Positions 6,226 through 10,382 of a stretch of 10,382 nucleotides of DNA are shown here, piece by piece. Each line of letters opens with the position of its first letter. Position 1 is the first letter of the stretch. The notes under the pieces were generated by a model that was given only the letters and a program-made list of their open reading frames with translations, did not search any database and was not told the DNA's origin. The stretch comes from JARRJY01 sp050116415 (GTDB taxonomy: Bacteria; Pseudomonadota; Gammaproteobacteria; UBA6429; Thiohalophilaceae): positions 1 through 10,382 of the forward strand of contig JASFOS010000077.1 of NCBI GenBank assembly GCA_050116415.1. Direction: 5' to 3'. Both the position numbers and the translations under genes were made by a program.

Positions 6226-7764
6226 TTACTTTCTCGTTGGTACTGTAAACACAAACAGCAACAACAATAATACTGAAATAATTGGAGTATTACCCCAACC
6301 TACGTAGGGAGTGGCTCCGGAGCGGGGTTGCACGCTCCCCGTCACCACCGCGCTTTGAAACTGCCTGGAACGCGCCAGGATATTGCCCTTGTGATCAACC
6401 AACGCTGAAATACCGTTGGTAGTGGCGCGCATCAGGTCGCGGCCGGTTTCAATCGTGCGCATGCGCGCAATTTGCAAATGCTGGTGCGGTGCCAGTGAAT
6501 CGCCGTACCAGGCGTTGTTACTGCCATTGACCAGTAATGTCGCCTCCGGTAAGTATCGAATCAGTTCTTCGCCGAAGGCATCCTCGTAACAGATGGTCGG
6601 TGCAATCTTTTGTCCACCAGCCTGTAACAAAGGCTGCATCCAGTCTCCACGACTGAAATTGGACATGGGCATGGAGAAAAAATTAATTAAGCCACGCAAC
6701 AACTCGTTAAACGGCAGGTATTCACCAAACGGAACCAGGTGAGTTTTATGGTAAAACATCTGCTTTTGTCCCAGCGTCATGAAGCTGCTGTAATACTCAA
6801 AAGTCTCCTGGTTCAGAAACGGGATACCGATTACCAGGTCTGTATTGGCCGCCCGCGCCTCTTCATTAAACGTGTCAAGAAAAGGCTCCTTCAACTGGTG
6901 ATAAAACGCGGTCATGCTGTTTTCCGGCCAGACAATCAATTGCTTGTCCCAATGCTGGCGGGATAGTTGCGCGTAACGCTCAACACGTTTGGCGACTGCA
7001 TTCTCGTCCCACTTGGTTCGCTGCGGCATGTTACCCTGCACCAGCGCCACGGCAAGCGATGGTCCCTGCTTTGGCGTCCATTCGATATGCAATAACAAGC
7101 CGCCGCTTACAAAGAGCAGTAGTATGCTACTGGCGATCAACAAGCGTTTATTTTTTTGTGTGAACAAATACACCAGCAAGCCGGCAATCAATACCACCAA
7201 CCACGATACACTGTAGACACCGAACAGGGCGGCAAAGCCCGCCAATGGCGTATCTACCTGGCTGTAGCCGAGATTCAACCAGGGGAAGCCGGTCAGGAAC
7301 CAGCCCCTGAACCATTCCATCAGCACCCAGATAGCAGGATAAATCACCACCAGGATAACAAACGGCTTATTGATCTTGAAACATTTGATCAGCCAGTGTC
7401 CAAGCACGGCCTGAACCAAAAAATAAGAACCAAGAAAAATCACAAACATCGCCGTAAGCAGGACCGCTACCGGCACAGAACTCAGGCCAAAGTCATGGAT
7501 GGCCACATAGACCCAGGAAACACCGCTGCCAAACACACCCAGGCCAAAGAAAAAACCACAGCGGGCAAGCTGTGCATAAGGCGCGTTATCAAGATGTGCC
7601 CGGTAGAAAAGGAAAAACAAAACCGCGGGGAGGAGGAACGCCAGCGGGTAAAGGTTTGCCGGCGCAAACGCCAGCGGCAACAGCGCCCCGGCAATTAAAG
7701 CAATCAGGTAGTGACGCTTGGGAGATGACAGTACATCAGACTTCATCCACATTTTGGATATCAT
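6226..7764 (-). CDS. lnt: Apolipoprotein N-acyltransferase
   Basis: Inner-membrane enzyme that adds the third acyl chain to the N-terminal cysteine of lipoproteins. The 512-residue protein has a run of hydrophobic segments in residues ~18-220, with the signature GSGVSWVYVAIHDFG (80-94) and FRGWFLTGFPWLNLGYSQ (152-169), then a periplasmic nitrilase-like domain. The catalytic triad is E281 (VWPEN), K340 (FYHKTHLVPFGE) and C392 (ICYEDAFG); E348 is also kept, and the Lys-to-Cys spacing of 52 equals that of E. coli Lnt. SNNAWYG (415-421) and a last membrane segment (~495-508) follow. The start is uncertain: ATG 7764 overlaps corC by 29 bp and ATG 7746 by 11 bp; neither has a good ribosome binding site. 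It is the last gene of the miaB-ybeZ-ybeY-corC-lnt operon. LptE in this window would be one of its substrates. Confidence 0.95.
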   Translation of the reverse strand: MISKMWMKSDVLSSPKRHYLIALIAGALLPLAFAPANLYPLAFLLPAVLFFLFYRAHLDNAPYAQLARCGFFFGLGVFGSGVSWVYVAIHDFGLSSVPVAVLLTAMFVIFLGSYFLVQAVLGHWLIKCFKINKPFVILVVIYPAIWVLMEWFRGWFLTGFPWLNLGYSQVDTPLAGFAALFGVYSVSWLVVLIAGLLVYLFTQKNKRLLIASSILLLFVSGGLLLHIEWTPKQGPSLAVALVQGNMPQRTKWDENAVAKRVERYAQLSRQHWDKQLIVWPENSMTAFYHQLKEPFLDTFNEEARAANTDLVIGIPFLNQETFEYYSSFMTLGQKQMFYHKTHLVPFGEYLPFNELLRGLINFFSMPMSNFSRGDWMQPLLQAGGQKIAPTICYEDAFGEELIRYLPEATLLVNGSNNAWYGDSLAPHQHLQIARMRTIETGRDLMRATTNGISALVDHKGNILARSRQFQSAVVTGSVQPRSGATPYVGWGNTPIISVLLLLLFVFTVPTRK

Positions 7765-8647
7765 CTATATTATTTTCTTTATCGAGTTGTTCTTCATCAA
7801 GCTTGTTGACTTCGAAAAGATGGATACGCCGGCTACTGGCACGTAACACCTTGAAATGGAATTGGCCCAGGATCAGCGTTTCCCCGCGCTTGGGCATGTG
7901 TCCCAGTGCGTTCATCACCAGGCCGCCAATGGTATCGAACTCCTCATCACTGAAATCACTGCCAAAGTGTTCATTAAAATCTTCGACCGGAGTTACGGCT
8001 TTAACGATAGCATGGGTATCCGAATGTGCGAGAATGTTGTCTTCATCTTCAAAGTCATGTTCATCCTCGATTTCACCCACGATTTGTTCCAGGACATCCT
8101 CGATGGTAACCAGCCCGGCGACACCACCATATTCATCCACCACGATGGCCATATGATTACGGCTGGCACGAAATTCTTTTAACAGCACATTGAGCCGTTT
8201 GCTCTCGGGAATAAACACCACCGGACGCAGCAGGTCACGCAGGTTGATCTGCTCCGGCTTCTCGCCTTGCAGGAACAACGGCAACAGGTCCTTGGCTAAC
8301 AGGATGCCGACGATCTCGTCCTTGCTGTCTGCCACAGCGGGAAAACGGGAATGGGCTGATTCGACCACGGTGGCCAGGATCTCATCCGCCGAGGCATCCA
8401 TTTCAACCACCACCATTTGCGAACGCGGAATCATGATGTCACGTACCTGCATGTCCGCTACATGCAACACCCCTTCCATCATCACCATTGCGTCAGCATC
8501 AAACAGGTTGTTCTGTTGCGCATCCTGCAAGGTCTGGATCAACTCGTCACGGTCTTCAGGTTTACCCTGAAAAATCTGTGCCAGTCGTTCCAACCATGAA
8601 CGCTCAGATTTGTTATCTGACGTGCTACTCGTTCGTCCGTCACTCAT
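7736..8647 (-). CDS. corC: CBS-domain protein CorC/YbeX
   Basis: The 303-residue protein aligns by eye with YbeX/CorC throughout. The N-terminal stretch ends with RDELIQTLQDAQQNNLFD. Two CBS domains follow: RDIMIPRSQM (~73-82) with ESAHSRFPA and GILLAKDLLP, then PESKRLNVLLKEF with HMAIVVDEYGGVAGLVTIED. The CorC_HlyC C-terminal domain contains DEEFDTIGGLVMNALGHMPKRGE. There is no membrane segment, so this is the cytoplasmic, transporter-associated type rather than a DUF21 membrane version. It was linked to Co/Mg efflux through CorA in Salmonella, and the ybeZYX genes have also been linked to ribosome and heat-stress functions; the exact role is unsettled. It lies 25 bp after ybeY, and AAAGG upstream is far (~14 nt) from the ATG. 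The acidic C-terminus is longer than the core domain. Confidence 0.94.
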   Translation of the reverse strand: MSDGRTSSTSDNKSERSWLERLAQIFQGKPEDRDELIQTLQDAQQNNLFDADAMVMMEGVLHVADMQVRDIMIPRSQMVVVEMDASADEILATVVESAHSRFPAVADSKDEIVGILLAKDLLPLFLQGEKPEQINLRDLLRPVVFIPESKRLNVLLKEFRASRNHMAIVVDEYGGVAGLVTIEDVLEQIVGEIEDEHDFEDEDNILAHSDTHAIVKAVTPVEDFNEHFGSDFSDEEFDTIGGLVMNALGHMPKRGETLILGQFHFKVLRASSRRIHLFEVNKLDEEQLDKENNIDDIQNVDEV

Positions 8648-8672
8648 GTTTATTTGATTTAACCTTTGCTTG

Positions 8673-9146
8673 TTATGAAACTGTTTCCCGTGTCACGATT
8701 TCCTGATACGGATTGGCAAAGCCAAGTGATGCCATGATCTCGACTTCACGTGACTCCATCCGGGCAGCATCCTGCTCGTCGACGTGATCATATCCCAGCA
8801 AGTGCAATACCCCGTGTACCAGCATGTGTGCCCAGTGGGCCATGCTGGTTTTATCCTGTTGCCTGGCCTCGCGTTCAACCACCGGCGCACAAATCACCAG
8901 GTCACCCAGTAAATTCAGTTCAACTTCTTCAGGACACTCGAACGGAAATGACAACACGTTAGTAGCACCGCGCTTGTTACGGTATTCCTGGTTAAGTGCC
9001 GCGCTCTCGTTCTCATCAACAATCCGCACGGTTAACTCGGCATCGGTTTTATTTTCTGCGTTCAATACCGTCTCGACCCAGTCCTGAACCTGTTGCTCGG
9101 TGGGGCCGGCTGACATGATACGTTGTACATCAACGGTAATACTCAT
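8673..9146 (-). CDS. ybeY: Endoribonuclease / rRNA maturation factor YbeY
   Basis: The 157-residue protein has the UPF0054 metal site HGVLHLLGYDH: H111, H115 and H121, which hold the zinc ion. The conserved R59 lies in EYRNKRGATNVLSFPF, and GDLVICAPVV (81-90) is also typical. YbeY processes the 3' end of 16S rRNA and takes part in 70S ribosome quality control. Length matches the E. coli protein. Its ATG overlaps the ybeZ stop codon as ATGA (4 nt), so the two are translationally coupled; YbeZ is a known partner of YbeY. Confidence 0.96.
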   Translation of the reverse strand: MSITVDVQRIMSAGPTEQQVQDWVETVLNAENKTDAELTVRIVDENESAALNQEYRNKRGATNVLSFPFECPEEVELNLLGDLVICAPVVEREARQQDKTSMAHWAHMLVHGVLHLLGYDHVDEQDAARMESREVEIMASLGFANPYQEIVTRETVS

Positions 9147-10129
9147 ACGTCGTTACCCGTTTCCTGTTGTTCATAGGCATCGTACGCAGTCACAATGCGC
9201 TGCACCAACGGGTGGCGTACCACGTCTTTGGGGTTAAAAAATGTAAAACTGATGCCATCGACATCTTTCAACACATCCACCACATGACGCAAGCCGGATT
9301 TCTGGCCACGCGGCAGATCGATCTGGGTCACATCACCGGTGACCACCACCGTGGATCCAAAGCCAATACGGGTCAGGAACATTTTCATCTGCTCCACGGT
9401 GGTATTCTGGGCTTCATCAAGAATAATGAATGACTCATTGAGGGAACGCCCGCGCATGTAAGCCAGCGGTGCCACTTCGATCACGTTACGCTCCATCAGC
9501 TTGGCCACCTTTTCAAACCCCAGCATTTCATACAGCGCATCATAAAGCGGGCGTAAATAGGGATCGATTTTTTGCGCCAGGTCACCGGGCAAAAAACCCA
9601 GCCGTTCACCGGATTCCACCGCGGGGCGGGTGAGGATAATACGTCGTACCTTGTCACGCTCCAGCGCATCCACGGCACAGGCCACGGCCAGGTAGGTTTT
9701 GCCGGTACCGGCCGGGCCAATGCCAAAATTCACATCATGATGGGTAATCGCGTGCAGGTACTGTTTCTGGTTGGGACCGCGACCACGTACCGTGCCGCGT
9801 TGGGTCTGGATGATCACTTCATCCTGTAGCCCCGGTATTTCGGTAACCTTGGCCTCGACACCGGACTCCTGCAGGTGCAGGTTTACCTTGGCCGGGTTCA
9901 GTGCCTGCGAGGCGGTTTCATCATAAAGATCACGCAATACCTCTTCGGCAACCTGGACCGAACGACTGTCACCGATCACCCGGAAGGCATTCCCGCGGTT
10001 GTTCACTTCCACACCCAGGCGCCGCTCGATCTGGCGCAAGTGTTCGTCGAACTGACCACACAGGTTGGCTAACCGTTGGTTATCAGCAGGTTCAAGAACA
10101 ACGTCGGTTGAATGGGCTGTGGTACTCAA
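9143..10129 (-). CDS. ybeZ: PhoH-like ATPase YbeZ
   Basis: The 328-residue cytoplasmic protein has an N-terminal RNA-binding-like region, starting ...VLEPADNQRLANLCGQFDEHL as in E. coli YbeZ, followed by the PhoH P-loop NTPase domain. Walker A is GPAGTGKT (138-145), Walker B is FIILDEAQN (234-242), and the PhoH-specific stretch TRPAVESGERLGFLPGDL lies between them. VVTGDVTQIDLP follows Walker B. The best start is TTG at 10129, because no ATG or GTG lies nearby upstream or before the conserved N-terminus. I see no Shine-Dalgarno sequence. The miaB stop (TGA, 10157-10159) is in the same frame, nine codons upstream. YbeZ acts with YbeY, whose gene overlaps its stop. Confidence 0.94.
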   Translation of the reverse strand: MSTTAHSTDVVLEPADNQRLANLCGQFDEHLRQIERRLGVEVNNRGNAFRVIGDSRSVQVAEEVLRDLYDETASQALNPAKVNLHLQESGVEAKVTEIPGLQDEVIIQTQRGTVRGRGPNQKQYLHAITHHDVNFGIGPAGTGKTYLAVACAVDALERDKVRRIILTRPAVESGERLGFLPGDLAQKIDPYLRPLYDALYEMLGFEKVAKLMERNVIEVAPLAYMRGRSLNESFIILDEAQNTTVEQMKMFLTRIGFGSTVVVTGDVTQIDLPRGQKSGLRHVVDVLKDVDGISFTFFNPKDVVRHPLVQRIVTAYDAYEQQETGNDV

Positions 10130-10156
10130 AACAGGGGCTATCGCAATAAGGTTTGC

Positions 10157-10382
10157 TCAGGCGCAACGAACCGATGCATCGGTCAGTTCTCCGCGCAGGG
10201 AATTGGGCAGGACTTGGGTAATTTTCACGTTAACAAATTCACCTATCAGTGACTGTTCACCTTTAAAGTTTACCACACGATTGTTCTCCGTGCGTCCGGC
10301 CAGTTCCTGCGGGTCTTTCTTGGAAGGCCCGGAAACCAGGATACGTTGCTCGCTACCGAGCATTTTCTCGCTGATTTCAATG
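10157..10382 (-). CDS. miaB: tRNA-2-methylthio-N6-dimethylallyladenosine synthase, C-terminal TRAM domain (truncated by window edge)
   Basis: Only the last 74 codons plus one base are in the window. They hold the end of the radical-SAM part (IEISEKMLGSEQRILVSG) and the TRAM RNA-binding domain: ELAGRTENNRVVNF, then IGEFVNVKITQVLPNSLRGEL. This order and its location directly upstream of ybeZ are typical of miaB, which adds the methylthio group to i6A37 of tRNAs. The iron-sulfur and radical-SAM motifs lie outside the window. RimO shares the TRAM domain, but the ybeZ neighbour and the NNRVVNF stretch favour MiaB. The gap to ybeZ is 27 nt. Confidence 0.92.
   Translation of the reverse strand, partial: IEISEKMLGSEQRILVSGPSKKDPQELAGRTENNRVVNFKGEQSLIGEFVNVKITQVLPNSLRGELTDASVRCA

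Noticed and set aside
7156..7698. Long open frame on the plus strand opposite lnt
   Set aside because: It lies wholly inside lnt on the other strand, is rich in Gln, Arg and His as expected for an antisense frame, and resembles no family.
10130..10159. Readthrough fusion of MiaB and YbeZ, because the frames agree across the TGA
   Set aside because: In-frame spacing has a one-in-three chance; both proteins are complete at their usual ends and no readthrough or selenocysteine signal is seen.
1..10382. CRISPR arrays, tRNA or rRNA genes, insertion sequences or attachment sites
   Set aside because: I saw no regular repeats, cloverleaf-like sequence, transposase or integrase frame, or terminal inverted repeats flanking the signalling block.

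Overview
The window is a stretch of gammaproteobacterial chromosome. Most of it is housekeeping genes in an order that, from memory, resembles the Escherichia coli leuS-to-miaB neighbourhood: holA, lptE, leuS, then ybeL (divergent), then lnt, corC/ybeX, ybeY, ybeZ and a truncated miaB. The presence of LptE, Lnt, CorC, HolA and a YbeL-type zinc-ribbon protein points to a Gram-negative gammaproteobacterium. I cannot name the genus from sequence alone.

Layout. Positions 1-3208 (minus strand) hold a tightly packed leuS-lptE-holA operon, with a 1-nt gap and then a 4-nt ATGA overlap; holA runs off the left edge. A 200-bp divergent spacer separates leuS from ybeL (plus, 3409-3930). A second 202-bp spacer (3931-4132) contains several inverted repeats and a candidate promoter. 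It leads into three co-directional plus-strand genes at 4133-6204. Positions 6226-10382 (minus strand) hold a packed miaB-ybeZ-ybeY-corC-lnt operon, transcribed toward the three-gene block, and miaB runs off the right edge.

The accessory part is the three-gene block. It encodes a complete partner-switching module: a PP2C/SpoIIE-type phosphatase with an N-terminal cyclic-nucleotide-binding domain, a STAS anti-anti-sigma-type protein with its phosphorylatable serine, and a small RsbW/SpoIIAB-like HATPase kinase. The expected logic is that the kinase phosphorylates the STAS protein, the phosphatase removes the phosphate in response to a cyclic nucleotide, and the unphosphorylated STAS protein titrates the kinase or another partner. 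No sigma factor or other output protein is encoded in the window, so the regulated target is unknown. By eye the block is more AT-rich than its flanks, and it sits at the junction between two conserved core operons, which suggests an accessory insertion.

The other genes work in well-known core processes: leucyl-tRNA charging (leuS), LPS export to the outer membrane (lptE), DNA polymerase III clamp loading (holA), lipoprotein N-acylation (lnt), CBS-domain transport or membrane function (corC), rRNA maturation (ybeY with ybeZ) and tRNA methylthiolation (miaB).
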